Shown piece after piece: positions 17,690 through 25,803 of a DNA stretch of 64,000 bases (positions within the stretch are counted from its first letter, which is position 1; each line of letters starts with the position of its first letter). Source of the DNA: an uncultured Vampirovibrio sp. GTDB taxonomy: Bacteria > Cyanobacteriota > Vampirovibrionia > Gastranaerophilales > Gastranaerophilaceae. The notes under the pieces are model-generated. The model saw only the letters and a list, made by a program, of their open reading frames with translations, was not told where the DNA came from and made no database searches. The position numbers and the translations under genes are program-made. The DNA lies in assembly GCA_910577515.1 (NCBI GenBank), contig CAJTLW010000004.1, forward strand, positions 214,905 through 278,904, given 5' to 3'.

Positions 17690-18172
17690 TTATAATTCCT
17701 TTTTTAAATAAATCATATCAATGAGCTGCGTACCGTTTTCAATAATTGGGTGAGGGTAGTTTTCTAAAAAGAAATTTTTGATTCGGGAAAATTCAAAAAA
17801 TCCGAATTTTTTATAAAAATTTAAAGTTTTTTCATTCTCTCCGGTACCCAAAATTATATATTTAAAACTTTTCTTATATTTTTTGAAGATAAAATTCAAT
17901 AAAAACGTGGCATAACCCTGGTTTTGAAACTTTGGGTATGTTGCAAGATTTTTTATTTCAACCGTATCATTGTTAACGGGTAAAGTTATACAGACTGATT
18001 TTAAAACCCCTAAATCATAAAGAGCATAAAGGTTTCCATTTTCAAGATATTTTAAAACCATGGTTTCTTCTTCATCGCCTATTAAAAGAATATCCATAAA
18101 TTTTTCTTTATTTTTGGTAATTTTTTTAACCGTTAAAGGTGAATGGTTTTGCGTGTTAACCGTTAATGGCAA
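17690..18172 (-). CDS. GNAT-family N-acetyltransferase
   Basis: A 160-residue GCN5-related acetyltransferase. Motif A reads IKNLATYPKFQNQGYATFLL, with the acetyl-CoA pyrophosphate loop Q-x-x-G-x-A. Motif B is the C-terminal NFYKKFGFFEF. The substrate is unknown. The start is TTG at 18172 inside the end of the recombinase gene (17-base overlap), which suggests translational coupling; an ATG at 18097 would cut into the first strand of the fold and is less likely. The first codons contain a duplicated PLTV from a direct repeat TTAACGGTTAA. Confidence 0.82.
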   Translation of the reverse strand: MPLTVNTQNHSPLTVKKITKNKEKFMDILLIGDEEETMVLKYLENGNLYALYDLGVLKSVCITLPVNNDTVEIKNLATYPKFQNQGYATFLLNFIFKKYKKSFKYIILGTGENEKTLNFYKKFGFFEFSRIKNFFLENYPHPIIENGTQLIDMIYLKKEL

Positions 18173-19025
18173 AGTAAACCTCTTTTAAATGTTTTTTAGA
18201 GATATGTGTGTAAATTTGTGTGGTGACGATGTTTTCATGTCCTAATAATTCCTGCACCACTCTCAAATCTGCGCCGTTTTCCAATAGATGCGTTGCAAAG
18301 GTGTGACGGATAGTGTGTGGGGAGATTGATTTATTTATTATTGAGCCAAGGTTTTTAATAAAGGTATAAACCCACTGACGGGTAATTTTTTCGCCGAAAT
18401 TGTTTAAAAAGGCTTTGTTTGGCGCTTTTCTTTTTGAGGTTGAAATCTTAAGAACCGCATCTCTTTCTTTAAAATATGCGTTAAGTGCAGCTTTTGCCTT
18501 TGCGCCAAAAGGTATAATACGCTCCTTTGAGCCTTTCCCCATTGTTTTTATGGAATTATTTTTAAAATCAATGTTTTTAATTTCTAATTCCACAAGTTCT
18601 GATACACGAAGCCCTGTTGCGTATAAAAGCTCAAAAACCGCCTGTTCTCTTAAATTCATCTTTTCTTTAAACATTTTTTCAATTTCATCCATATTGATAA
18701 CCTTTGGGAGTTTTTTAGAAACTTTTGGGGTTACAATACTTAAAGCAGGGTTGTTTTTGATATTGCAGACAGAACATAAATATCTGAAAAAACCTTTAAT
18801 TGAGGCGATTTTTCTTGTAATTGTGGCAGGGTTTTGGTGGTCTTTGCCTAAATGCCTTATATATTCGCTTAAATGGGTTCTTTTTATCTCATTTATATCA
18901 TTAATTTTATTAAAATATTCAAAAAATAAAAATAGGTCATTTTTGTAGGCAGCAATAGTGTTTTGGCTTAAGCCGCGCTCTATTTCAAGGAAGGACAGAT
19001 AATTGCTTACAAACTCCATAATCAT
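18156..19025 (-). CDS. xerD: Tyrosine recombinase, XerC/XerD type
   Basis: Resolves chromosome dimers at dif-like sites, usually as a heterotetramer with a partner recombinase. The 289-residue protein has an N-terminal SAM-like core-binding domain (residues 1-95). The catalytic domain carries all key residues: R140 (ATGLRVSEL), a Lys in the beta-hairpin GKGSKER, H237 and R240 (SPHTIRHTF), H263 (LLGHENI) and nucleophile Y272 (TQIYTHI). Size and lack of flanking att-like repeats argue for a housekeeping Xer protein rather than a phage integrase. XerC versus XerD cannot be fixed without a tree. Confidence 0.88.
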   Translation of the reverse strand: MIMEFVSNYLSFLEIERGLSQNTIAAYKNDLFLFFEYFNKINDINEIKRTHLSEYIRHLGKDHQNPATITRKIASIKGFFRYLCSVCNIKNNPALSIVTPKVSKKLPKVINMDEIEKMFKEKMNLREQAVFELLYATGLRVSELVELEIKNIDFKNNSIKTMGKGSKERIIPFGAKAKAALNAYFKERDAVLKISTSKRKAPNKAFLNNFGEKITRQWVYTFIKNLGSIINKSISPHTIRHTFATHLLENGADLRVVQELLGHENIVTTQIYTHISKKHLKEVYFAING

Positions 19026-19077
19026 AAAAAGAATTTTATAATTATTTTAAACTAGCTGCAAGGGTTTTTAAGAGGAT

Positions 19078-19689
19078 TTATTTGATATTTACAAAAGAAG
19101 GGATGTCGTTTTTCGCCATTTTTAACATCATATACTGGCTTTGTGCTTTTTCAAGCTCTTCTTGAGTTGTTGCTTCTTTTGCTTTTTCACCAACCTGTTT
19201 ATATAAATCTTGTTCAATTTTATTTGATGCTAAATAAACATCCATCTCTTCAGCTTTTTTATGAGCGTTTACTTTACCCTGATACATTGATTTTGGAGCA
19301 TTAAAAGCAGCGTAAAGTCCCGCAAGTAATCCTACAACGCCAACTATAATGGCCGCTGATGATGCCAGACCCAAGGCAAAACGTTTATTTGCGCTTTTAA
19401 CATTTTTATAGTTTTTATTGGCAAGCTTTTGCCCTGCATCAAAAGTAGATTCAAGAATGCTTGTATCATCAAAAAGATAATAAAGCGCTTTTGCGCCAAA
19501 ACCAAGACCTGCAATTAAAGATGCTTTAACAACGTCCAATTGTTCCAAAGATTTATTGATAGGGTTTTCTTTGTCATGTTGTATACCGTTGTCAGTATTC
19601 TCGGTAGCTTTAGCAAATGATGTGTTGTTTGTAAAATTGACATAGTTATATTTTACATTATTAAAATTTCTAACTGCACCGATATTCAT
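19078..19689 (-). CDS. Two-helix membrane protein, paralogue of the upstream gene
   Basis: Not a recognised family. The 203-residue product begins MNIGAVRNFNNV and has two hydrophobic segments: about residues 54-71 (VVKASLIAGLGFGAKALY) and 105-130 (FALGLASSAAIIVGVVGLLA). A charged region with MYQGKVNAHKKAEEMDVYLA and a helical tail follow. The same order (MNI start, Gly-rich hydrophobic pair, then K-[VI]-NA...EMDVY...DL-x-K-x-V) occurs in the gene starting four bases upstream, so the two arose by tandem duplication. It is probably an inner-membrane or host-interface protein restricted to the lineage. A terminator-like sequence is not evident. Confidence 0.75.
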   Translation of the reverse strand: MNIGAVRNFNNVKYNYVNFTNNTSFAKATENTDNGIQHDKENPINKSLEQLDVVKASLIAGLGFGAKALYYLFDDTSILESTFDAGQKLANKNYKNVKSANKRFALGLASSAAIIVGVVGLLAGLYAAFNAPKSMYQGKVNAHKKAEEMDVYLASNKIEQDLYKQVGEKAKEATTQEELEKAQSQYMMLKMAKNDIPSFVNIK

Positions 19690-19692
19690 ATC

Positions 19693-20184
19693 TTATATAC
19701 TTGTAAGCCCTAATGCTGAAGCGTTTGCTTTATTTCCCATTTGCCATTGCATGTTGTAGCGTAATTTATCATCTAATGATGTATTTTCGTTTTGAATTTC
19801 CGTATGAACTTCTTTTGCTAAATCTTTTTTTAATTCTTTATCAACAGTGTAAACGTCCATTTCTTTTTTGTTTACAGTTGCATTTATTTTGGTATGGTAA
19901 AGTTTAGATGGGAGCGTGAAAGCTAAAGTAACAAGACCAACGGCTGCCCCAACCAAAAGAGGCACTTTTTTAAGAGGGCTTGAACCTTTAAGAACTGATG
20001 TGATGCCTGCACCTATTGTGCCTGTTACAAGAGATGTGCCTACTGAAGATAAAATAGCAAGGTTTCTTTCGGTTTTAATATTAACCGGATTTTCATATCT
20101 CTTTTCATTATTGTTTTGTGTGTCACCTCTGAAATTTTGCACTCTATTGTTCATTGAATAGGCTTTGATGGCTGAAATATTCAT
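19693..20184 (-). CDS. Two-helix membrane protein, paralogue of the downstream gene
   Basis: A 163-residue protein of unknown function. The N terminus MNISAIKAYSMNNRVQNFRG ends in an N-F-R-G motif, recalling other unknowns here. Two Gly/Ala/Val-rich hydrophobic segments (TSLVTGTIGAGITSVL; VPLLVGAAVGLVTLAF) precede LYHTKINATVNKKEMDVYTV, which aligns with the next gene's QGKVNAHKKAEEMDVY. The ribosome site GGGAGAAT is good. It is cotranscribed with its paralogue (four-base gap), and perhaps the pair form a hetero-oligomer. Confidence 0.75.
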   Translation of the reverse strand: MNISAIKAYSMNNRVQNFRGDTQNNNEKRYENPVNIKTERNLAILSSVGTSLVTGTIGAGITSVLKGSSPLKKVPLLVGAAVGLVTLAFTLPSKLYHTKINATVNKKEMDVYTVDKELKKDLAKEVHTEIQNENTSLDDKLRYNMQWQMGNKANASALGLTSI

Positions 20185-20281
20185 AAAAATTCTCCCAATT
20201 ATTTATGTTTGTATAAAACTTGTAAATATAAAAGATTGCGCTTATTGTTAAATGCATTATAGCACTTAAAAAGGGATTTAA

Positions 20282-20306
20282 AAAGGCGGATACATTATCC
20301 GCCTTT
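20282..20306 (-). terminator. Terminator of ftsZ
   Basis: An 11-bp stem AAAGGCGGATA / TATCCGCCTTT with a 3-base loop (20293-20295), followed by T residues on the minus strand. It starts 26 bases past the ftsZ stop. Confidence 0.8.
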
Positions 20307-20331
20307 AAACTTATTTTATTTTTTATTTCAT

Positions 20332-21525
20332 TTATCTTTTTGGATTTAAGAATTCAGGGATATCTAACAAACCGCCGCCTGTTGGTTCATGAGATGGTCT
20401 TGATGGTTCAAAGAAAGGCTGGCTTGGTTGTTGTTGAGGTTGAGATGGCTTATTTCCTAAATCAGAGAATGACAAGCCGCCGCCAAAGATATCAGCTGCG
20501 CTTAATTTTCTTTCCTGTGCTTGCGGAGCGCTGTTATCTTTTAATTGGAAACCTGTTGCAATAACTGTAATTTGGATTTCCCCTTGAATTCTATCATCAA
20601 TAACAGAACCAAAGATAACTTCTGCATTATCTGCAACTGCATCATGAATAACGCTTGCAGCTTCATTTACTTCATGAAGTGTCATATCAGGGCCGCCTGA
20701 AACATTCATAATGATACCGGTTGCACCATTGATTGAGGTTTCAAGGAGTTTTGAATTAATTGCAAGCTTAGCAGCTTCCATTGCCCTGCCTTCGCCTGAA
20801 GCTTTACCGATACCCATTAATGCTGAACCTGATGCTTGCATTACGGCACGTACATCGGCAAAGTCAACGTTAATTAAGCCAGGGATTACAATGATATCTG
20901 AAATACCTTGAACACCGCGTAATAAAACCTCGTCAACAACAAGAAAAGCTTCTCTCATTGTTGTTCTTCTTTCTACTACTTCGATTAATTTATCATTGGG
21001 GATAACGATAAGAGCGTCAACATTTTCTTTTAATTTTTCCAAGCCTGCAACAGCCTGATTCATACGTTTTTTGCCTTCAAAACCAAATGGTTTTGTAACA
21101 ACGCCAATTGTTAAGGCACCTAATTCTTTTGCAATTTTAGCAACAACGGGAGCAGCACCTGTTCCTGTTCCGCCGCCCATACCGGCTGTAACGAATACCA
21201 TATCAGAACCATCAAGTGCAACAAGTAAATCTTCCCTTGATTCTTCTGCTGCTTTTTCGCCAACTGAAGGGTCGCCACCGGCGCCAAGACCACTTGTAAG
21301 TTTAGCTCCTAATTGAATTTTTTTTGGAGCAGATGACATTTCAAGAACCTGAGCGTCTGTGTTCATTGCCCAAAATTCAACGCCGCCTAAGCCTGCTTTA
21401 ATCATTCGATTTACAGCGTTTCCTCCGCCTCCGCCAACACCTATAACTTTTATATTAGCTTGAGAAGAATATCTGCTGTAATCTGTTGTTTTTCTGTCAT
21501 AGTTATCTAGTCTGAACTTTTCCAC
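20332..21525 (-). CDS. ftsZ: Cell division protein FtsZ
   Basis: A tubulin-like GTPase that forms the division ring. The 397-residue protein has the GTP-binding loops GGGGGNAVNRM (about residues 31-41) and the tubulin signature GGGTGTGAAPVVA, then the T7 loop NVDFADVRAVM. A Pro/Gln-rich linker (QPQQQPSQPF) leads to a short conserved tail LDIPEFLNPKR that binds partners such as FtsA, ZipA or SepF. The start is GTG at 21525 with GAGGG nine bases upstream; no earlier ATG fits. It stands alone rather than in a dcw cluster, as in cyanobacteria. Divergent from glnA. Confidence 0.96.
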   Translation of the reverse strand: MEKFRLDNYDRKTTDYSRYSSQANIKVIGVGGGGGNAVNRMIKAGLGGVEFWAMNTDAQVLEMSSAPKKIQLGAKLTSGLGAGGDPSVGEKAAEESREDLLVALDGSDMVFVTAGMGGGTGTGAAPVVAKIAKELGALTIGVVTKPFGFEGKKRMNQAVAGLEKLKENVDALIVIPNDKLIEVVERRTTMREAFLVVDEVLLRGVQGISDIIVIPGLINVDFADVRAVMQASGSALMGIGKASGEGRAMEAAKLAINSKLLETSINGATGIIMNVSGGPDMTLHEVNEAASVIHDAVADNAEVIFGSVIDDRIQGEIQITVIATGFQLKDNSAPQAQERKLSAADIFGGGLSFSDLGNKPSQPQQQPSQPFFEPSRPSHEPTGGGLLDIPEFLNPKR

Positions 21526-21726
21526 TTTATGTGACCCTCATATTGTTTTAACGTTTTGAATATTATTTGGCATCATTTGTAAATAATCTTTACTTATTAC
21601 TATATGTAAAAAGCATGAATAAGTAAAGCTTTTAATATAATTATCCGCAAATTTTAACAAAATTCAATTAATATTTACACAACTTAATGTTTTTCAAATA
21701 GATAGAGGACTTTATTTACTACTTTT

Positions 21727-21740
21727 GTAACAAATGTTAC
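21727..21740 (+). promoter_or_regulatory. NtcA-type operator upstream of glnA
   Basis: The perfect palindrome GTAACAAATGTTAC matches the cyanobacterial NtcA consensus GTA-N8-TAC (extended TGTA...TACA). It lies seven bases upstream of the glnA -35 and 80 bases before the ATG. NtcA activates glnA under nitrogen limitation in cyanobacteria. No ntcA gene is in this window, so the binding protein is inferred. Confidence 0.65.
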
Positions 21741-21746
21741 AGTTTT

Positions 21747-21775
21747 TTGACTTAATGCGCTTAATAGGTGATAAT
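21747..21775 (+). promoter_or_regulatory. Sigma-70 promoter of glnA
   Basis: TTGACT at 21747-21752, a 17-base spacer and GATAAT at 21770-21775 form a near-consensus promoter. Transcription should start near 21782, leaving a leader of about 38 bases with the ribosome site GGAGAG before ATG 21820. Confidence 0.75.
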
Positions 21776-21819
21776 GAATGAATGTTTAAAACCACAAAAT
21801 CAAATAAAGGAGAGTAGCA

Positions 21820-23172
21820 ATGGATTTTATTCCTGAACATGGAAAAGCATTAACAAAAGAAGAAATTAAGAGCATTATTGAAAAAAATAATGTTCGTTTT
21901 ATCAGGCTTCAATTTGTAGATATTAATGGTAGAGTTAAAAATTTAGCCGTACCTGCAAGCCAGATTGATAAGGTTTTAAATAATGAATGCATGCTGGATG
22001 GATCATCTATTAAGGGTTTTAGAAGTATTGAAACATCGGATATGTATTTCTTCCCTGATTTATCAACTTTCTCTCTTCTTCCGTGGAGAAAAAACGAGGA
22101 AGAAGGAACAAATGTGGCAAGAATTATTTGCGATATTCATAATGCTGATGGTACACCTTTTGAAGGCTGCCCCAGATGCAATTTAAAAAGAGTAATAAAA
22201 GAAGCAGCAGATATGGGATACATTTTGAATGTTGGTCCTGAAGCTGAATTTTTCTTATTTAATATGGATGAAAAAGGTATGCCTACCTTGGAAACTCACG
22301 ATAAAGCAGGATATTATGATGTTGGCCCTGATGATAGAGGCGAAAACGTTCGCGCACAAATGGTTGAAGCTTTGAAAAAAATGGGCTTTGATATTGAAGC
22401 GAGCCACCATGAGGTAGCAGACGGCCAGCATGAAATTGATTTTAAATACGCTGATGCCCTAACGACTGCAGATAATGTTGTTTCATTTAAATATGCGGTA
22501 AAAGCTGTTGCAAGAAAAAACAACTTATACGCTACCTTTATGCCAAAACCAATATTTGGTATAAATGGTTCAGGTATGCATTGCAATGTTTCATTGTTTA
22601 AAGATGGTAAAAACGCTTTTTATGATGAAAATGCACCTTACCAATTATCAAATGAAGCAATGTATTCAATTGGGTCATTATTAGAAAATGTTATGGGCTT
22701 TACAGCTGTTTCAAATCCTTCTGTAAATAGCTACAAGAGGCTTGTTCCTGGGTATGAAGCGCCAGTTTATCTTGCCTGGTCTTTAGCAAACAGAAGCGCA
22801 CTTATCAGGGTTCCTGCAAAACGTGGAAACGGCACAAGGATAGAACTTCGCTCGCCCGACCCATCCTGCAATCCTTATTTAACTTTTGCAGTTATGCTTA
22901 CTGCCATGATGGAAGGTATTAAAAATAAAACAAATCCACCAAAGCAAACAGAAGAAAATATTTATGAAATGAGTGCAAAAGAAAGAAAAGAAAAAGGAAT
23001 TGCATCATTGCCCGGCGCTTTAAATGAAGCAATTTATTTAATGAAAAAGAATGATCTTGTGAAAAAAGCACTTGGCGAGCATATTTATAATGAATTTGTT
23101 TCATCAAAAGAAAAAGAATGGGATGATTACAGAACAAAAGTTTCAGAATGGGAAATTAAAAATTATCTGTAA
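21820..23172 (+). CDS. glnA: Glutamine synthetase, type I
   Basis: Makes glutamine from glutamate, ammonia and ATP. The 450-residue length fits the shorter GSI-alpha class. The latch DGSSIKGF, the metal/ATP site EAEFFLF, the flap/glutamate region NPSVNSYKRLVPGYEAP and IRVPAKRGNGTRIELRSPDP are all present. The adenylylation-loop tyrosine segment of GSI-beta enzymes is missing, so control is likely transcriptional (NtcA-like site) or by feedback. The gene has its own promoter and a terminator shared with convergent gyrB. Confidence 0.96.
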   Translation: MDFIPEHGKALTKEEIKSIIEKNNVRFIRLQFVDINGRVKNLAVPASQIDKVLNNECMLDGSSIKGFRSIETSDMYFFPDLSTFSLLPWRKNEEEGTNVARIICDIHNADGTPFEGCPRCNLKRVIKEAADMGYILNVGPEAEFFLFNMDEKGMPTLETHDKAGYYDVGPDDRGENVRAQMVEALKKMGFDIEASHHEVADGQHEIDFKYADALTTADNVVSFKYAVKAVARKNNLYATFMPKPIFGINGSGMHCNVSLFKDGKNAFYDENAPYQLSNEAMYSIGSLLENVMGFTAVSNPSVNSYKRLVPGYEAPVYLAWSLANRSALIRVPAKRGNGTRIELRSPDPSCNPYLTFAVMLTAMMEGIKNKTNPPKQTEENIYEMSAKERKEKGIASLPGALNEAIYLMKKNDLVKKALGEHIYNEFVSSKEKEWDDYRTKVSEWEIKNYL

Positions 23173-23212
23173 AAAATCTATCTTGTCTTTTCAAGGCTTA
23201 TAAAGTGTTTAA

Positions 23213-23243
23213 AAAAAGCTCCTTTATTTTAAAGGAGCTTTTT
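23213..23243. terminator. Bidirectional terminator between glnA and gyrB
   Basis: A 13-bp perfect stem AAAAAGCTCCTTT (23213-23225) / AAAGGAGCTTTTT (23231-23243) with a 5-base loop. The A- and T-runs allow termination on both strands between these convergent genes. Confidence 0.9.
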
Positions 23244-23263
23244 AATTTTATTTATCTTTTAAA

Positions 23264-25714
23264 TTATGTATCAATGTTTGTTGCATAAACTGCGTTTTGT
23301 TCAATGAAATCACGCCTTGGGGCAACGTTATCACCCATCAAGATATCAAACAGCTGGTCGCAAAGCATTGCATCTTCAATGCTTACCTTAAGTAATGTTC
23401 TGTTTGCAGGATCCATTGTTGTTTCCCACAATTGTTGCGGCATCATTTCTCCTAAACCTTTGAACCTTTGAATTTGCATTCCCTTTTTACCTCTTTCATC
23501 CACAAGTCTTTGCAGTTGTGCAAAAGATGAAACGTCCGCTTCTCCTTCAGGGGTTTCAAAGATTAGCTTTTTCTCTTCTTCAATTAAAAATTCTCTTATT
23601 TTTGGATATGAATTTGATAATCTTTCAAATTCTTTAGATTTAATCATGTGTTCAGTAATTGTAACGGGCTCAATATCTTCGCCTAAATTTACTTTGATAA
23701 AGTATTTAGTTGTTTCAGGGTTTTGACCCAAAGATGTTGAATAGTTTTTAGCTTCATCGATACCATAGTTTAGTGCGTGGTCTTCAATGTAGTGTGCTAA
23801 ATAACTATGGATTTCATTCATCCTGTCTGCATCATCAAAATCTTCAGGTTTAATGTTAGACCTGATTAAACCTCTTACAATAACAGATGGCATTTGATTA
23901 ATTATAGGGTTGTGGAAAGATTTATAATAAGTAGACATTGAATACAAAATGTTTTCAAGGTTTTCACCTGTTAAAGATTTTGATTTTGTTTTATCATAAA
24001 GGGCAACATTTTTAATGCCTCTTTCTCTTACCATTTTTTCTAAAGCTCTATCATCATAAAGATATTCAGCTACTTTCCCTATTGTTACCTTGTATAAGGG
24101 AGGTTGCGCAATATATACATAACCGTTATCAATCAATGGTTTTGCGTATCTGAAGAAGAATGTTAAAAGCAAGGTTCTGATGTGAGCGCCGTCTACATCA
24201 GCATCTGTCATAAAAATAATTTTATGATAGCGAAGTTTTTCAATATTTACTTCTTCTTCATTTTTAGAAATGTTGATACCCATCGCCTGAATTAAAGATT
24301 GAATTTCGTTATTGTTATACATCTTATCAAGACGCGCACGTTCAACGTTTAAGATTTTACCTCTTAAAGGTAGAATTGCCTGAAACATTCTATTTCTGCC
24401 TTGTTTAGCAGAACCGCCAGCTGAATCACCCTCAACGATATAAAGTTCGCATTTTTCAGGTTCTCTGTTAGAGCAATCTGCAAGTTTCCCTGGAAGAGTC
24501 GATGTTTCAAGAGCTGACTTTCTTCTTGTTAATTCTCTTGCTTTTCTTGCTGCTTCTCTTGCACGCTGTGCCTGTAAAATTTTATCTACGATAAGTTTTG
24601 CGAATTTCGGGTTAAATTCAAGCCATTCCATAAATTTATCACGGACTGCATCGTTTACAATCGGAGTTACTTCTGCATTCCCTAGTTTTTCTTTTGTCTG
24701 TCCTTCAAATTCAGGGTTTGGAATTTTAACGGAAACTATTGCGGTAAGACCTTCTCTAATATCTTCCCCTGCAAGGTTTTGGTCATTATCTTTAATTAAA
24801 TTGTTTTTCCTTGCGTAGTCATTAACTACTCTTGTGATACCATTTCTAAAACCTGTTAAATGAGTTCCGCCAAAATGGGTATTAATGTTGTTTGCAAAAC
24901 ATAAAACATTTTCTGTATAGGCATCGGTGTATTGCATAGCAATTTCAACCGCAACGCCTTCTGCTGTTTTTTCAATATAAACAGGTTTTTCAAACATAAC
25001 GTTTTTGTTTTTATTGAGGTGTTCTACATAGCTTGCAATACCGCCTTCGTAGTGGAAAGCTTGTTCTTTATTGTTTTTCTTATCAATAAATATTAATTTT
25101 AAACCTTTGTTTAAAAAGGCCATTTCCCTAAATCTGTTTGCAATTACATCACAGTCAATTTCGGTAGTTTCAGTAAATATTTCAGGGTCAGCCCAGAAGG
25201 TTGTTTTTGTACCGCGGTTTTCGGTTTCCCTTACTTTTTCAACAGGAGCAACAGGTTCACCCCTTAGGTATTCCTGCCTGTGAACCCATCCTTCGCGTGA
25301 TACTTCAACAATATATTTTTCTGATAGTGCGTTTACAACTGATGCGCCAACACCGTGCAATCCGCCTGAAACTTTATAGCCGCCATCGCCGAATTTTCCG
25401 CCGGCATGAAGCACTGTGTGAACAATTTCTAAGGCTGATTTCCCGCTATCAGGTTTAATATCAACCGGAATGCCGCGGCCGTTATCCTCAACCGTAACGG
25501 AATTATCTTCATGTACTGTAATTGTAATTGTATTGCAATATCCTGCAAGGCTTTCATCGATTGAGTTATCAACGATTTCATAAATGCAGTGGTGCAAGCC
25601 TCTTTGAGAGGTTGAGCCTATATACATACCGGGACGAAGCCGAACAGCCTCTAATCCTTCTAATACTCTAATATTACTGGCATCATAACTTTGGTTAGTT
25701 GTTGTATTTGTCAT
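23264..25714 (-). CDS. gyrB: DNA gyrase subunit B
   Basis: The ATPase subunit of gyrase, which introduces negative supercoils with GyrA. The 816-residue protein has the GHKL ATPase fold (RPGMYIGSTSQRGLHH, DNGRGIP, GLHGVGASVVNAL). The TOPRIM domain carries EGDSAGG and the metal site DADVDG, and the C-terminal motif QRFKGLGEM-x-PQQLWETTM is present. Length and position of the extra ~170 residues (about 555-740, including the KSKSLTGENLE region) match the insertion seen in enterobacterial GyrB; many relatives have ~640 residues. The ribosome site AAAAGG precedes ATG. Confidence 0.95.
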   Translation of the reverse strand: MTNTTTNQSYDASNIRVLEGLEAVRLRPGMYIGSTSQRGLHHCIYEIVDNSIDESLAGYCNTITITVHEDNSVTVEDNGRGIPVDIKPDSGKSALEIVHTVLHAGGKFGDGGYKVSGGLHGVGASVVNALSEKYIVEVSREGWVHRQEYLRGEPVAPVEKVRETENRGTKTTFWADPEIFTETTEIDCDVIANRFREMAFLNKGLKLIFIDKKNNKEQAFHYEGGIASYVEHLNKNKNVMFEKPVYIEKTAEGVAVEIAMQYTDAYTENVLCFANNINTHFGGTHLTGFRNGITRVVNDYARKNNLIKDNDQNLAGEDIREGLTAIVSVKIPNPEFEGQTKEKLGNAEVTPIVNDAVRDKFMEWLEFNPKFAKLIVDKILQAQRAREAARKARELTRRKSALETSTLPGKLADCSNREPEKCELYIVEGDSAGGSAKQGRNRMFQAILPLRGKILNVERARLDKMYNNNEIQSLIQAMGINISKNEEEVNIEKLRYHKIIFMTDADVDGAHIRTLLLTFFFRYAKPLIDNGYVYIAQPPLYKVTIGKVAEYLYDDRALEKMVRERGIKNVALYDKTKSKSLTGENLENILYSMSTYYKSFHNPIINQMPSVIVRGLIRSNIKPEDFDDADRMNEIHSYLAHYIEDHALNYGIDEAKNYSTSLGQNPETTKYFIKVNLGEDIEPVTITEHMIKSKEFERLSNSYPKIREFLIEEEKKLIFETPEGEADVSSFAQLQRLVDERGKKGMQIQRFKGLGEMMPQQLWETTMDPANRTLLKVSIEDAMLCDQLFDILMGDNVAPRRDFIEQNAVYATNIDT

Positions 25715-25803
25715 GCCTTTTTCCTTATAAAAACCTGCCTCTATACCAACATTGTACTATAAAAAGGCAAGCGTGCAAATTTATGAAGTTATAAATTATG
25801 TTT

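Noticed and set aside
18400..18948. 182-codon plus-strand ORF opposite xerD
   Set aside because: Shadow of the recombinase, whose catalytic residues are all present on the minus strand.
17690..19025. Xer-type recombinase as a sign of a prophage or integron
   Set aside because: No attachment repeats, phage genes or cassette array nearby; size fits a housekeeping Xer protein.
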